Source of the DNA: CAZCTC01 sp964501335 | Lineage (GTDB): Bacteria; Chloroflexota; Anaerolineae; B4-G1; SLSP01 | Assembly: GCA_964501335.1 (NCBI GenBank) | Contig: CAZCTC010000039.1 | Span: 1-64,000, forward strand | DNA: 64,000 nt | Direction of reading: 5' to 3' | Program-made: the position numbers and the translations under genes | The notes under the pieces: generated by a model | Seen by the model: only the letters and a program-made list of their open reading frames with translations | Database searches by the model: none | What the model was told of the DNA's origin: nothing | Part shown: positions 23,072 through 32,853 of the stretch, piece after piece | Numbering within the stretch: position 1 is the stretch's first letter | Layout: each line of letters opens with the position of its first letter

Positions 23072-25554
23072 AAAAAGACGACACTATCGACTGGGACGCC
23101 ATGTCCCTTCTGCCTGAAGATTTCGAAGATTTAGACGACTTCGATCCCAATGAAGACTACGAAGATGGGGAAGATGGCCCCTTTGAAGCCATTGTTCTAC
23201 CCACTCGTGATACGGTCATTTATCCACAAATGGTGACCCCGCTGCATGTCGGGCGTGAAGCCTCGCTCCAGGCCCTGGAAGCCGCAGTTAAAGAAGATTG
23301 GCCCCTGGTTGTTGTCTCTCAACGCCACGACGATATCGATGATGAATACCCGCAACCGGAAGATCTCTATCAGATCGGTACCGAAGTAGTCATCGCTCGT
23401 TCTATCCGCATGCCCGACGGAACCACCAATGCCATCACGCAGGGACTCGGCCGGGTGCGCGTTCTGGAATATACCCAATCCGAACCCTACATCATCGCCC
23501 TGGTTGAATCGATCCCCGAAGAGACCGAAGAAAGTCCTATGGTCGAAGCCCTGATGCGCACGGTCCTGGAGATGTTCGAAAAAGTCGTGCAGCTCAATCA
23601 CAGCCTGCCCGACGAAGCCTACGTCTACGCCATGAACGTCGAGGAACCCGGCCATCTCGCCGATCTGATCGCGCAAATGATCGATCTGGAGGTCAGTCAA
23701 CGCCAGGAACTGCTGGAAATCTCCCAGGCCCTCACTCGCCTCCAAAAAATCAGTGCCCACCTGGCACGAGAATTGGATGTGCTGGAACTGGAAGATCAGA
23801 TTCAAACCCAGGTTCAACAGGAAGTCGACCGTTCTCAACGGGAATACTTCCTGAGAGAACAGATGCGCGCCATTCAAAATGAACTGGGCGAGACCGATGC
23901 CTTCACCCGTGACCTGACCCGTTTACGCGATCAGATCAACGAAGCCGAACTTCCGGAAGCCGTAAAAGAACGCGCCATGGAAGAATTAAGCCGCCTCACC
24001 ATGATGCCGCCGATGGCTCCGGAAATCGGAATCATCCGCACCTATCTGGATTGGCTGCTCCAGTTGCCCTGGACCAAACGCTCGCCTGACAATCTCAACC
24101 TCAAACATGCCGAAGAGATCCTGGAATCCCGGCATTTCGGCTTACCCAAAGCCAAGGAACGTATTCTGGAATATATCGCCGTGCGCAAGCTCGCGCCGGA
24201 AAAAAGCCGCAGCACCATCCTCTGCTTCGTGGGTCCACCTGGAACGGGCAAGACATCTCTGGGCCGCTCTATCGCAGAAGCCCTGGGACGCGAATTCGTA
24301 CGACTCTCCCTGGGCGGTGTCCGCGACGAAGCCGAAATCCGCGGCCATCGCCGTACTTACATCGGCGCACTTCCGGGGCGCATTTTGCAAACCATGAAAC
24401 GAGCCGGCACGATCAATCCCGTCTTTATGCTGGACGAATTGGACAAATTGGGGCAGGATTTCCGGGGCGATCCCGCCGCCGCCCTGCTCGAAGTATTGGA
24501 TCCTGAACAGAACCACGCCTTCTCCGATCACTACATCGAACTGCCCTACGATCTCTCTCAAATCTTCTTTATCGCCACCGCCAATGTAATGGAAACCATC
24601 CCGCCAGCATTACACGACCGCATGGAAGTGATCGAATTCAACGGCTATACCGAAGAAGAAAAACTGGAAATCGCCCATCGCTTCATCATTCCCCGTCAGA
24701 TTGAAATCAACGGATTAAAAGAGCATGCCCCACGCTTCCAGGAAAAAACGCTCCAGCAACTGATCCGCCAGTATACCTACGAATCCGGGGTCCGGAATCT
24801 GGAACGGGAAATCGGCAGTCTCTGCCGCAAAGCCGCTCGACGGTTGGCAGAAGAAAAACGCCCGCTGGGCCTGTTCAGTCCCAATCTGCTCGGCCGCTAT
24901 CTCGGCCCCCCCCGTTACGCCTTTGAACGCACCGAACCTCAGGCCCTGGTCGGGGTAGCCATGGGACTGGCCTGGACCCCTGAAGGAGGAGATCTTCTCC
25001 CCGTTGAAGTGGCTTTGATGACAGGGAAAGGCAACCTCACGCTTACCGGCCAGCTGGGCGATGTCATGCAGGAATCGGCTCAAGCCGCCCATACCTATCT
25101 GCGTGCCCAGGCGGATCAATGGAATATCCCTGAAGAGAATTTTGAAAAAATGGATGTTCACATCCACTTCCCTGAAGGAGCCATCCCCAAAGACGGCCCC
25201 TCGGGCGGCATCACGATCGCGGCGGCACTCTTTTCGGCCTTTACCGGACGCCCGGTCCGCCATGACACCGCCATGACCGGCGAGCTTACCCTGCGAGGCC
25301 GGGTGCTGCCCGTCGGCGGTATCAAAGAAAAACTTCTGGCCGCCCACCGTGCCGGCATCAAAAAAGTCATCCTGCCCGAACGTAACCGCCAGGACCTGCA
25401 TGACGTTCCCAAAAACGTCTTACGCAGTCTGGAATTAGTTTTGGTAGAACGAGTAGATCAGGCGCTCGATGCCGTTTTGTTGCCGCCGGTGCCGGAAAAA
25501 ACCCCGCGCCGACATCAAGCCACCCTGCCGGAAGCACCGTCGCCAGAACAGTAA
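23068..25554 (+). CDS. lon: ATP-dependent Lon protease
   Basis: The product is about 828 residues from a GTG at 23068 that overlaps the folC stop (GTGA) and has GGGAGG 10 bases upstream. An acidic N-terminal tail of about 30 residues is unusual. A LON substrate domain (AIVLPTRDTVIYPQM), a coiled coil and the AAA+ module follow. Walker A is GPPGTGKTS near residue 388, and Walker B is VFMLDELDKLG. The protease domain carries DGPSGGIT (Ser712) and GGIKEK (Lys753/755), the Ser-Lys dyad. It degrades damaged and regulatory proteins in the cytoplasm. A bidirectional terminator follows. Confidence 0.95.
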   Translation: MKKDDTIDWDAMSLLPEDFEDLDDFDPNEDYEDGEDGPFEAIVLPTRDTVIYPQMVTPLHVGREASLQALEAAVKEDWPLVVVSQRHDDIDDEYPQPEDLYQIGTEVVIARSIRMPDGTTNAITQGLGRVRVLEYTQSEPYIIALVESIPEETEESPMVEALMRTVLEMFEKVVQLNHSLPDEAYVYAMNVEEPGHLADLIAQMIDLEVSQRQELLEISQALTRLQKISAHLARELDVLELEDQIQTQVQQEVDRSQREYFLREQMRAIQNELGETDAFTRDLTRLRDQINEAELPEAVKERAMEELSRLTMMPPMAPEIGIIRTYLDWLLQLPWTKRSPDNLNLKHAEEILESRHFGLPKAKERILEYIAVRKLAPEKSRSTILCFVGPPGTGKTSLGRSIAEALGREFVRLSLGGVRDEAEIRGHRRTYIGALPGRILQTMKRAGTINPVFMLDELDKLGQDFRGDPAAALLEVLDPEQNHAFSDHYIELPYDLSQIFFIATANVMETIPPALHDRMEVIEFNGYTEEEKLEIAHRFIIPRQIEINGLKEHAPRFQEKTLQQLIRQYTYESGVRNLEREIGSLCRKAARRLAEEKRPLGLFSPNLLGRYLGPPRYAFERTEPQALVGVAMGLAWTPEGGDLLPVEVALMTGKGNLTLTGQLGDVMQESAQAAHTYLRAQADQWNIPEENFEKMDVHIHFPEGAIPKDGPSGGITIAAALFSAFTGRPVRHDTAMTGELTLRGRVLPVGGIKEKLLAAHRAGIKKVILPERNRQDLHDVPKNVLRSLELVLVERVDQALDAVLLPPVPEKTPRRHQATLPEAPSPEQ

Positions 25555-25580
25555 GAGCTGGTACCTCTTAAAAACATCCC

Positions 25581-25609
25581 TTTCCGCGCGCCGCAACGGC
25601 GCGCGGAAA
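25581..25609. repeat. GC-rich hairpin after lon
   Basis: A perfect 13-bp stem (25581-25593 with 25597-25609) has loop CAA and core CGCGCGCCG, similar to the stem at 407-444 but without its loop or flanks. It lies between the lon stop and the true terminator at 25616-25651, so termination does not depend on it. Confidence 0.6.
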
Positions 25610-25615
25610 TAGAAA

Positions 25616-25651
25616 TAAAAACACCCGGAGCCGTAGCTCCGGGTGTTTTTT
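25616..25651. terminator. Bidirectional rho-independent terminator (lon / hpf)
   Basis: The stem 25621-25631 with 25636-25646 has loop CGTA. It is flanked by an A-run (25616-25621) and a T-run (25645-25651), so it works in both directions. It separates convergent lon and hpf and ends the tad-comF-hpf run. Confidence 0.9.
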
Positions 25652-25662
25652 ACTCACACCAG

Positions 25663-26229
25663 CTAATCGCGCGGTTTCAACAACCCGTAGTCGCCGTCCT
25701 CACGTTTGTAAACCACGCTCACCCGACCGTCGGTTCCATCGCGGAAAACGAAGAACTGGTGGCCCAGCAATTCCATCTGGTCAATGGCATCGTTCGGAGT
25801 AATGGAACTGATCTCAAATTCCTTCATCCGAACAATATGAGTGACACCTTCTTCGCCCGCTTCTTTCCCCTGAGGTTCCTCGAACACTTCCGCCACGACA
25901 TCGGGCACACTAGGAGCGCCCGGAGCGCGACGATCTTCACGCCGTCCCTTATACCGATCTACCTGGCGGTACATCTTGTCCATCATAGCATCAACCGCAG
26001 CAAAGATGTCGCCGCTGCGCTCTTCCGCGCGCAGGATAGCCCGCGGCGCATGAATGGTCATTTGAGCCACCATACGGCGGGAAGCATCACGCGCATTGGC
26101 AGCCGTAAGATCAATGCGCATCTGCTCGATATTAGGAAGATAGCGGTCAAACTTTTCCGCTTTTTTCTCGACGTATTCCCGTAAACGGTCCGTCAACTCC
26201 AAATTTCGGGTAAAGATCTGCACGTCCAT
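25663..26229 (-). CDS. hpf: Long-form ribosome hibernation promoting factor
   Basis: The 188-residue product has an N-terminal S30AE domain (about 1-100: QIFTRNLELTDRLREYVEKK, then MRIDLTAANARDASRRMVAQ). The C-terminal dimerisation domain (about 125-185: FEISSITPNDAIDQMELLGH, then FVFRDGTDGRVSVVYKREDG) marks the long form that joins two ribosomes into 100S dimers. GGAGG lies 4 bases before the ATG. It follows comF by 30 bases and is the last gene before a strong terminator, so it may be transcribed with the pilus genes. Confidence 0.93.
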   Translation of the reverse strand: MDVQIFTRNLELTDRLREYVEKKAEKFDRYLPNIEQMRIDLTAANARDASRRMVAQMTIHAPRAILRAEERSGDIFAAVDAMMDKMYRQVDRYKGRREDRRAPGAPSVPDVVAEVFEEPQGKEAGEEGVTHIVRMKEFEISSITPNDAIDQMELLGHQFFVFRDGTDGRVSVVYKREDGDYGLLKPRD

Positions 26230-26259
26230 AGACCCTCCTGAAAAAGTTGGGATGGGAAC

Positions 26260-26961
26260 TCAGGATGCCCTGGCCAACGTAAATGCATTGACTTGCAACG
26301 CACCATGAGCCAACAATACAGCGGCGCAGGCATCCAGGGTTGCTCCAGTGGTTGCTACATCGTCAACCAAAGTCACCCGTTTCTGGGTCACGGCTAACCC
26401 GGAACCAGGTGCAAAAGCCTCAGCTACATTGCTTCGACGAGCTTCCCGATTTAACTTAGTTTGTGAAGTTGTGTTTAAAACCCGTTGCAAAGCCCGTTCC
26501 GCTACCGGTATCCCTACATACTGCCCTAAAACTGCCGCAATCTGATAGGCTTGATTATACCCCCGTTGTGCTTCTCGGCCAATATGCAACGGAACCGGCA
26601 CCAAAAGGTCACTCTCCAGATGATAGTGATTCCAGGCCTGAGCCAATGCCGGCCCCAAAACCTCAACCACCTGCACACCCCCGCGATATTTTAAAGCATG
26701 GACTGCACCCCGGATAGGCCCCTCGAACAAAAAGGCCGAACGCAAAATCTGAATTTTCAAAGGAGCCGTGCAACAGGAACGACAGGGGCCACTTCCAGAC
26801 CAGATGCGTCCACAGCGCAAACACAAAGGACCTTCTAAAAGTTGCAGCTGTCCAGCGCAGGTTGGACACAACCAATTCCCCACCCGCCGACACACTTCAC
26901 ATCTCGGCGGAAAAACCAGATCCAAAACCCAGCGATAAAATCGGTTTATCGGTGCGAGCAT
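26260..26961 (-). CDS. comF: ComF family phosphoribosyltransferase-like protein
   Basis: The start is put at the ATG at 26961, with GAGG 6 bases before it; a GTG at 26973 is an alternative. The product is 233 residues. An N-terminal four-cysteine zinc finger (CEVCRRVGNWLCPTC) and a second set (CLRCGR, CRSCC) precede a PRTase domain with VTLVDDVATTGATL. ComF acts in natural transformation in other bacteria. It follows tadC by 39 bases, and its closeness to a Tad/Flp machine is suggestive of DNA-uptake or surface functions sharing regulation, but this is inference. Confidence 0.85.
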   Translation of the reverse strand: MLAPINRFYRWVLDLVFPPRCEVCRRVGNWLCPTCAGQLQLLEGPLCLRCGRIWSGSGPCRSCCTAPLKIQILRSAFLFEGPIRGAVHALKYRGGVQVVEVLGPALAQAWNHYHLESDLLVPVPLHIGREAQRGYNQAYQIAAVLGQYVGIPVAERALQRVLNTTSQTKLNREARRSNVAEAFAPGSGLAVTQKRVTLVDDVATTGATLDACAAVLLAHGALQVNAFTLARAS

Positions 26962-27000
26962 CTCACACCTCACCCCATCCGGACAGAAAAAACTTATCGC

Positions 27001-27936
27001 TTACGACCCGAAAAGCCCTGCCTCTTTAATCTTAATCCCGGCCGGTCCCAATAATACGATCAGAATCGTCGGGAAGATAAAGAAAACCAAGGGGAACATC
27101 ATCTTGACAGGAGCCTGCCGGGCTTTTTCTTCGGCGCGTTGACGACGCTTTAAACGCATCTGCTCCGACTGAATGCGCATGACTTTCGCCATACTGACAC
27201 CCAATTGATCCGCCTGAATAATAGCCGCCGCAAAGGATGTCACATCGGAAACATCCAGACCGTTAGCCATATCACGCAAAGCCTCACGACGCAACTTGCC
27301 TAACTGCATTTCCTGAACAGTGTGCTGAAAAGCCAGACTCAATTCGTTGTCCCATTTTTCACCGACTTTGGACATAGCAGCATCAAAACCTAAACCGGCT
27401 TCAACGCAGATAGTCAACAGGTCCAGCGCATCCGGCAATGACTTGATAACGTTGTTCTGACGGGCCTTGATCTTCTGACCCAACCACAAAGAAGGACCAT
27501 AATACCCGGCCACCACCGCCAATAAAGGCACTGCCAACCGGAGCAACAAATCACTCTTGGCCATGACGAACAAAAACAAAACCGCCGCGACAAGCCCCCC
27601 GATCCCTAACCCGAACAAACGATAGGCAGAAAATTGCCCGGGCTTCAGCTTGTGGGACATACCGGCCAATTCAATCTTGTGCCGAATTTCTTCCTGAGCC
27701 CGCTGCGGGGTCATCTTCTGAGCCGTTGCCGCCAACGATTGGAAGAAAGGCACAATCACCCGTTCAGAAAACGGTTCAGAAAGTTCGAGCTTTTCCAGAC
27801 TTAACGATTCACCCTGAGCTGCTAACTCGGTCAGCCGGTCCTCGAGCGAAGCTGCGCGCCGATTGCGCAAAAAGAGAAAAGCAAGTACACCGGCGATAGC
27901 AATAATACCGATTATAATTGGTACTGCTGACCCCAT
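27001..27936 (-). CDS. tadC: Tad/Flp pilus inner-membrane platform protein TadC
   Basis: The 311-residue product has an N-terminal membrane helix, two central helices and a C-terminal one around a GSPII_F domain (ALDLLTICVEAGLGFDAAMSKVGEKW, then AAAIIQADQLGVSMAKVMRI). It forms part of the membrane platform that couples the TadA motor to pilin assembly. AGAGGT lies 7 bases before 27936. It is directly downstream of tadB, 11 bases away, the usual order. Confidence 0.85.
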   Translation of the reverse strand: MGSAVPIIIGIIAIAGVLAFLFLRNRRAASLEDRLTELAAQGESLSLEKLELSEPFSERVIVPFFQSLAATAQKMTPQRAQEEIRHKIELAGMSHKLKPGQFSAYRLFGLGIGGLVAAVLFLFVMAKSDLLLRLAVPLLAVVAGYYGPSLWLGQKIKARQNNVIKSLPDALDLLTICVEAGLGFDAAMSKVGEKWDNELSLAFQHTVQEMQLGKLRREALRDMANGLDVSDVTSFAAAIIQADQLGVSMAKVMRIQSEQMRLKRRQRAEEKARQAPVKMMFPLVFFIFPTILIVLLGPAGIKIKEAGLFGS

Positions 27937-27947
27937 AGTTGCACCTC

Positions 27948-28889
27948 TTAAACCTCAATTGAGACGATTTTGTCTACAACAAAATACCCAATCGCAATCA
28001 TCACCACCGAAATCCCCAACATAATCCACCCGCAGGGATCTCTAAACATACCATTCATATAGTCGGGATTGACAAAATAAATGAAAATCCCCAGGCCGAA
28101 GGGGAGCGCCGTAATAACGTAACCGGTAATGCGCCCCTGCGCCGTCATAACCTTAATTTCACCCTTGATACGTACCCGTTCACGAATCGTAAAACTGATG
28201 GCATCCAACACCTCGGCCAGATTACCACCCACTTCACGTTGCACACTCATTGCTGTAATGACCAGATCCAGGTCGCCACTGGGAATACGGCGCAACAAAT
28301 TCAACATCGCCGACTCAAACGGCACCCCCAGCTGCATTTCCTTCACTACACGGCCAAATTCAACGCTGATCGGAGTCGGCATTTCACGAGAGATAACTTC
28401 CATGGCCTGCAAGGTACTGTACCCTGCGCGTAAAGAGTTCACCATCAGATTCAGGCCATCCCCCAGCTGGGAGTCAAAAGTCTTCAAACGCGCACTCTGC
28501 CGGGATCCCACGTAAATGCGGGGAGCAAATGCCCCCACCAGAATACCAATGGGTGACAGATAGGGCCGTTGAATAACCACAAAGAGCAACACTCCGATGA
28601 CGGCAAACAAAACGCACATCATCACATACTCACCCACCGTGATCTTTAAATCAGCACGGGCCAGCTGAGTCGACATGTTTGGGAACAAACCACGGCCGGC
28701 AATTGCCCGATTAACCGCAGAAGTCAGAGTCCGTTGTTCGTTTTTGGGTCGGACCTCCTTACGTTCGGTCGCCACCCCCACACGATCATCGACCAGATCT
28801 TGCCCTGCCGGTCGACCAAAAAAACCGATTAACACCGTCACCAGGCCTATTACAATCCCGACCCCTATGATGATAAATAATGGCGACAT
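27948..28889 (-). CDS. tadB: Tad/Flp pilus inner-membrane platform protein TadB
   Basis: The start is placed at 28889 (MSPLFIIIGVG); upstream in-frame codons would run into the tadA gene. The 313-residue product has the same layout as TadC: an N-terminal helix, a pair in the middle and a C-terminal helix, with a GSPII_F domain (LGDGLNLMVNSLRAGYSTLQ, then VITAMSVQREVGGNLAEVLD). It is expected to pair with TadC as the platform of the pilus machine. Its start lies 22 bases past the tadA stop. Confidence 0.85.
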   Translation of the reverse strand: MSPLFIIIGVGIVIGLVTVLIGFFGRPAGQDLVDDRVGVATERKEVRPKNEQRTLTSAVNRAIAGRGLFPNMSTQLARADLKITVGEYVMMCVLFAVIGVLLFVVIQRPYLSPIGILVGAFAPRIYVGSRQSARLKTFDSQLGDGLNLMVNSLRAGYSTLQAMEVISREMPTPISVEFGRVVKEMQLGVPFESAMLNLLRRIPSGDLDLVITAMSVQREVGGNLAEVLDAISFTIRERVRIKGEIKVMTAQGRITGYVITALPFGLGIFIYFVNPDYMNGMFRDPCGWIMLGISVVMIAIGYFVVDKIVSIEV

Positions 28890-28911
28890 TCTGGCCCGCC
28901 TTTCTGTCTCG

Positions 28912-30324
28912 TTAGAAACGCCCGCGATCCCCAGCCCCGAAGATGGTGGCCGGGAGATGAATACCAGCCTCTTCAATACGATCCATAAACTTCGGGCGAA
29001 TCCCGGTTGGACGTAACTTGCCAATCACTTTACCGTTCTCAAAGCCTACCTGCTCGAACTTGAAAATATCGGCAGTTGTGATCACATCACCTTCCATACC
29101 TTGAATTTCAGTGATCGTCACCACACGGCGAGAACCATCCCGCATACGCGAAAGCTGAACAATAACATCAATAGCCGAAGCTACCTGCTCACGAATAGCA
29201 CGATGCGGCAATTCCATACCGGACATCATAACCATAGTTTCCAAACGGGAAAGAGCATCACGAGTGTTGTTCGCATGCAACGTCGTCATACTGCCATCAT
29301 GGCCGGTATTCATGGCCTGCAACATGTCCAGCGATTCACCACCACGGCACTCCCCGACCACGATCCGATCGGGGCGCATCCGCAAGGCATTGATCACCAG
29401 ATCGCGAATCGTAATTTCACCTTTACCTTCAATATTCGGTGGGCGTGATTCCAGCGTCACAACATGTTCCTGCCGCAACTGCAATTCAGCAGCGTTTTCA
29501 ATCGTCAGAATACGGTCGTCTCCAGGAATAAAACTGGACAACACGTTCAAGAAGGTGGTTTTTCCAGTCCCGGTCCCTCCAGAAACTACCACATTCAAGC
29601 GAGAAACAACACAAGCCTTCATAAACTCAACTGATTCTTCAGTTACCGAACCATAACGGATCAGATCCTCTACCTGCAAAGGCTTCTTAAAAAACTTCCG
29701 GATGGTCAATGCCGCACCCACCAGCGAAATTGGTTGAATTACGGCATTCACACGAGACCCATCCTTAAGACGGGCATCAACGTAAGGCGTACTTTCATCA
29801 ATACGACGCCCTAACGGCGCCACAATCCGTTCGATAATCCGCATAAGGTGTTCATTGGATTCAAAGGAAATGTTAAGCCGTTCGATCTTCCCTTTGCGCT
29901 CCACAAAAATCTTCTTAGGACCGTTCACCATAATTTCGGTAATGGTATCGTCGGAAAGCAAAGGTTCCAAGGGGCCCAGCCCTAAGATTTCGGCCACAAT
30001 TTGTTCAAACAGCCGTTCTTTTTCCACCCGGCTCAGTACAATCCGTTCCTCTTCCAAAATCGATTCATACATCTGGCGGATGGTCTGACGCACTTCCTCA
30101 GTTCTGGAAACATCCATCGCCGGGTCCAGATCGGCAATCAACCGATTTTGCACCCGAGTCTTAAGATCCACATAAGCATCCCGTGCTGGCGCGGCTACCG
30201 ACCGGCGCTGCACATCTTCCCCGCCCCCACCCCCTTGGGGTTGCTGAGGTTGAGAAGGATTTTGCCCTCCGGATGTGGGTTTCTTAGCTGGTTCTTTGTT
30301 TTCGATCCGCCTCAATAACGACAT
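28912..30324 (-). CDS. tadA: Tad/Flp pilus assembly ATPase TadA (CpaF)
   Basis: The 470-residue product is a secretion ATPase of the TadA/VirB11 type. The first 90 residues are a Pro/Gln/Gly-rich flexible region. Walker A is VSGGTGTGKTTFLN, Walker B is RIVVGECRGGE, and the His box is MTTLHANN. It should power Flp pilus extension, and in some species retraction too, at the cytoplasmic face. GAGGTGG lies about 8 bases before the ATG. It is between tadZ and tadB. Confidence 0.93.
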   Translation of the reverse strand: MSLLRRIENKEPAKKPTSGGQNPSQPQQPQGGGGGEDVQRRSVAAPARDAYVDLKTRVQNRLIADLDPAMDVSRTEEVRQTIRQMYESILEEERIVLSRVEKERLFEQIVAEILGLGPLEPLLSDDTITEIMVNGPKKIFVERKGKIERLNISFESNEHLMRIIERIVAPLGRRIDESTPYVDARLKDGSRVNAVIQPISLVGAALTIRKFFKKPLQVEDLIRYGSVTEESVEFMKACVVSRLNVVVSGGTGTGKTTFLNVLSSFIPGDDRILTIENAAELQLRQEHVVTLESRPPNIEGKGEITIRDLVINALRMRPDRIVVGECRGGESLDMLQAMNTGHDGSMTTLHANNTRDALSRLETMVMMSGMELPHRAIREQVASAIDVIVQLSRMRDGSRRVVTITEIQGMEGDVITTADIFKFEQVGFENGKVIGKLRPTGIRPKFMDRIEEAGIHLPATIFGAGDRGRF

Positions 30325-30360
30325 GGTAGATCCACCTCACTGCTCAAACTTAAACTAGGG

Positions 30361-31656
30361 CTACAATAGCCGCCCGCCCCGCTTCTGCGGTTCTTCCATC
30401 ATCAGATCCTCGGGGTCCTTCAACCGTTCCACCACCTGTTGTCCCAAAGTTCCAAAAGCCTGACCGATCGGCGTCCGGGCATTTTGCGACTGAGGAGAAA
30501 CAATCGGTACCCCATAATTAGCAGCTTTCAAAGCCGTACGTTCGTCCAAAGGAATATGAACCATGGCCGGCATCACAGCTTTTTCAACTGCCCCAGGTTC
30601 AATTCCAGTCAACTTCACATCCACCCCATTGATCACCAACCCTACCTTCTGAACCTGGAAACCGATTTTGTTCAACAAAGAGGCAAAGAGACGAACGCCT
30701 CGAATTTCAGGAATGATAGGGCGGGTCACCAACAACAACAAATCCGTCACATCTAACGCGGCCAAAACTGAATCATCGACCAGATGGCTGGTATCAACAA
30801 TCACATAGTCGAAATGGTTTCGCACAAAATCCAAAATCAACTTCAATCGACGATTAGCTCCCGTTTCCTCTTCTATTCCCTCTTCACGGAAAATCTCCGC
30901 ATCCTCAGGCGTCGGCGGTGCCGCCAACACCTTCAGTCCGGAAGGATGGGAAACAACAATCGTATTTAACAGATCAGTATCCAATTCATGGACACGTGGA
31001 GCCAGATCGATCAAGGTACGAGTCGCCTGCAACTTCATAAAAGTTGTCACATCCCCGAATTGCAAACTGGCATCAATCAAGCAAATCTTTGTATCTGTCC
31101 CTAACAAGGTCTGCATAACCAGGGCCAGATTAACCGCTATGGTAGTACAGCCAGTTCCGCCTTTAGGACTGAAAATAGTGATCAACTTACCACGCTTGGG
31201 GGGGGCGACGGGCACCCCTTTCACTCCCGGCATCGCAGCCGTCTGCGCACCCGCAGCAGGTGCCATCCCCGGACGAGGACCAACTTTATAAATCCGATGA
31301 ATTGTATCGATCAATTCATCGGCGCTGGGGGGTTTGGTCAAATAATCGCGAGCCCCGGCCATCATGGCCTTGCGCATATAATCCATATCACCCTGCACCG
31401 ACAGCATAACGACCTGAGCCCCTGGATGAACTTCCAACAACTTGGCCGTCGCCGCTATTCCATCCATCCCGGGAAGGTTGATATCCATCAAAACCACGTC
31501 GGGCAGGGATTGACCACCTAACTTAACAGCATCTTCGCCGCTGGCAGCCATGGCTACCACTTCAATGTCGGAATCAAACGAAAGCAACTTGCGCAGCTGT
31601 TCGCGAGTTTCCGCGATGTCATCCACAATCATGACGCGAATTTTCGTACCAGCCAT
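30361..31656 (-). CDS. tadZ: Tad pilus localisation protein TadZ/CpaE with receiver domain
   Basis: The 431-residue product starts with a full receiver domain (VMIVDDIAETREQLR, then VVLMDINLPGMDG with the phosphoacceptor Asp, then Lys in YLTKPPS). A Pro/Ala linker follows, then a ParA/MinD-like ATPase whose deviant Walker A is SPKGGTGCTTIAVN. TadZ proteins place the pilus machine at a cell site. Unlike many TadZ receivers, this one keeps its Asp and Lys, so regulation by phosphorylation is possible. No cognate kinase is adjacent. Confidence 0.88.
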   Translation of the reverse strand: MAGTKIRVMIVDDIAETREQLRKLLSFDSDIEVVAMAASGEDAVKLGGQSLPDVVLMDINLPGMDGIAATAKLLEVHPGAQVVMLSVQGDMDYMRKAMMAGARDYLTKPPSADELIDTIHRIYKVGPRPGMAPAAGAQTAAMPGVKGVPVAPPKRGKLITIFSPKGGTGCTTIAVNLALVMQTLLGTDTKICLIDASLQFGDVTTFMKLQATRTLIDLAPRVHELDTDLLNTIVVSHPSGLKVLAAPPTPEDAEIFREEGIEEETGANRRLKLILDFVRNHFDYVIVDTSHLVDDSVLAALDVTDLLLLVTRPIIPEIRGVRLFASLLNKIGFQVQKVGLVINGVDVKLTGIEPGAVEKAVMPAMVHIPLDERTALKAANYGVPIVSPQSQNARTPIGQAFGTLGQQVVERLKDPEDLMMEEPQKRGGRLL

Positions 31657-31665
31657 AATATCTTC

Positions 31666-32790
31666 TTACTCCTGAGGGGTAGCAGCCGGAACTACCGTTA
31701 TTATCAAGATTTTCTGCACCTCAACCGGAGCAACCGGCAAATCAGAAGGCGTGTTCGGAATCTGATAGCGATCCAACACATAGCGCAACCATACGGGATC
31801 GGTCAAAACCTGCTCTGTATCTCCTGCCGGGCGTAAAACCAGATCCAGGTCGGCACCCATTTCCATCAAATACTTCAACACAAGCGCATCCTGGCGATTG
31901 ACCAGCAGCGTCACCGGTTCAATAATCCCGCGGGGCAAAGCCGTCGGCTCCGGCGTCGCCTGAGCCACAAAAGCGCCGGCCCCGGCCAGCTGATCCCCGG
32001 TTGGTGTCCCATCAATCGGCAGTGTATTCTGAGTTATCTGAGCAGGTTGCACTACGGTACCGCTGGTATCATTTATAGAAGCTTCGTCCAGGTTCTGCCA
32101 GATCCCCACATGCCATACAATTGCATCCTGCACGGTCAGCTGCACCACAAGCATGGGCAACAATTCACCCGTCGGATAGATCAAAATAGGCATTCCATTG
32201 GGGGCAGTTTCAAACCGACCAAAATTGCCGGTAACCGAGGCCTCATTTTCAGCCCCGGTAGGAATGGACATAAAACTATCGGGCAACCTGGACTGGAAGT
32301 CCGGGTCGACCGGGGCCAGTTTGATAGCAGCCAAAACATCGACATGATCCCCTTCTTTAATAGCCCAGGCTACCCCGCCTTGTAAATCCATGGGAATAGC
32401 ATAAGCCACCAAGCCCTGAGGAAAAAGCGTCGGCCCGGAAGATGTAACCATACCGGGCAACATAGGAGTGCCTCGCGCGATGTCCGCCCGCGCAAACTTG
32501 CCTTCCAACGATTCCATGGAAGTTAAAGCCCCGTTGGGAACCTCAGACTCGTTCTTTTCGACGAACGTTAAGGCGCCGTTATCAAGCGTAATTCGCATCC
32601 CGCGAGGAATATCCTGAGCCGCAACCACAATCTTCATTGTGGGGATTTCAGTTTCAGTCACTTCCACTTCGGCGGGCTCACCCCCCAGGGACAAATCCCC
32701 CATACTGCTTAGTACAAAAGCACCAAGACCAACAATGAGCATAACTATTAAAATGATGACTCCAGCAACTATTACTCCCCGGTTACGCAT
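31666..32790 (-). CDS. cpaB: Flp pilus assembly protein CpaB (RcpC)
   Basis: The 374-residue product has one N-terminal membrane helix (residues 7-29). A SAF domain follows (TMKIVVAAQDIPRGMRITLD), then an RcpC/CpaB region (VDVLAAIKLAPVDP) and a low-complexity stretch. In diderm species CpaB works with the CpaC secretin, but no secretin gene lies here. GGAGG lies 7 bases before the ATG. It is the first gene of the tad cluster and has a good promoter at 32854-32882. Confidence 0.87.
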   Translation of the reverse strand: MRNRGVIVAGVIILIVMLIVGLGAFVLSSMGDLSLGGEPAEVEVTETEIPTMKIVVAAQDIPRGMRITLDNGALTFVEKNESEVPNGALTSMESLEGKFARADIARGTPMLPGMVTSSGPTLFPQGLVAYAIPMDLQGGVAWAIKEGDHVDVLAAIKLAPVDPDFQSRLPDSFMSIPTGAENEASVTGNFGRFETAPNGMPILIYPTGELLPMLVVQLTVQDAIVWHVGIWQNLDEASINDTSGTVVQPAQITQNTLPIDGTPTGDQLAGAGAFVAQATPEPTALPRGIIEPVTLLVNRQDALVLKYLMEMGADLDLVLRPAGDTEQVLTDPVWLRYVLDRYQIPNTPSDLPVAPVEVQKILIITVVPAATPQE

Positions 32791-32853
32791 TCAGTGTCCT
32801 CCTTAGAGAGAGTCGATAAGTGGGTATCCCCTGCTATACTACGGCTATTTTCT

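Noticed and set aside
28890..29024. A longer TadB starting at 29024
   Set aside because: The extra 45 residues read through the 3' end of tadA and do not resemble a TadB N-terminus.
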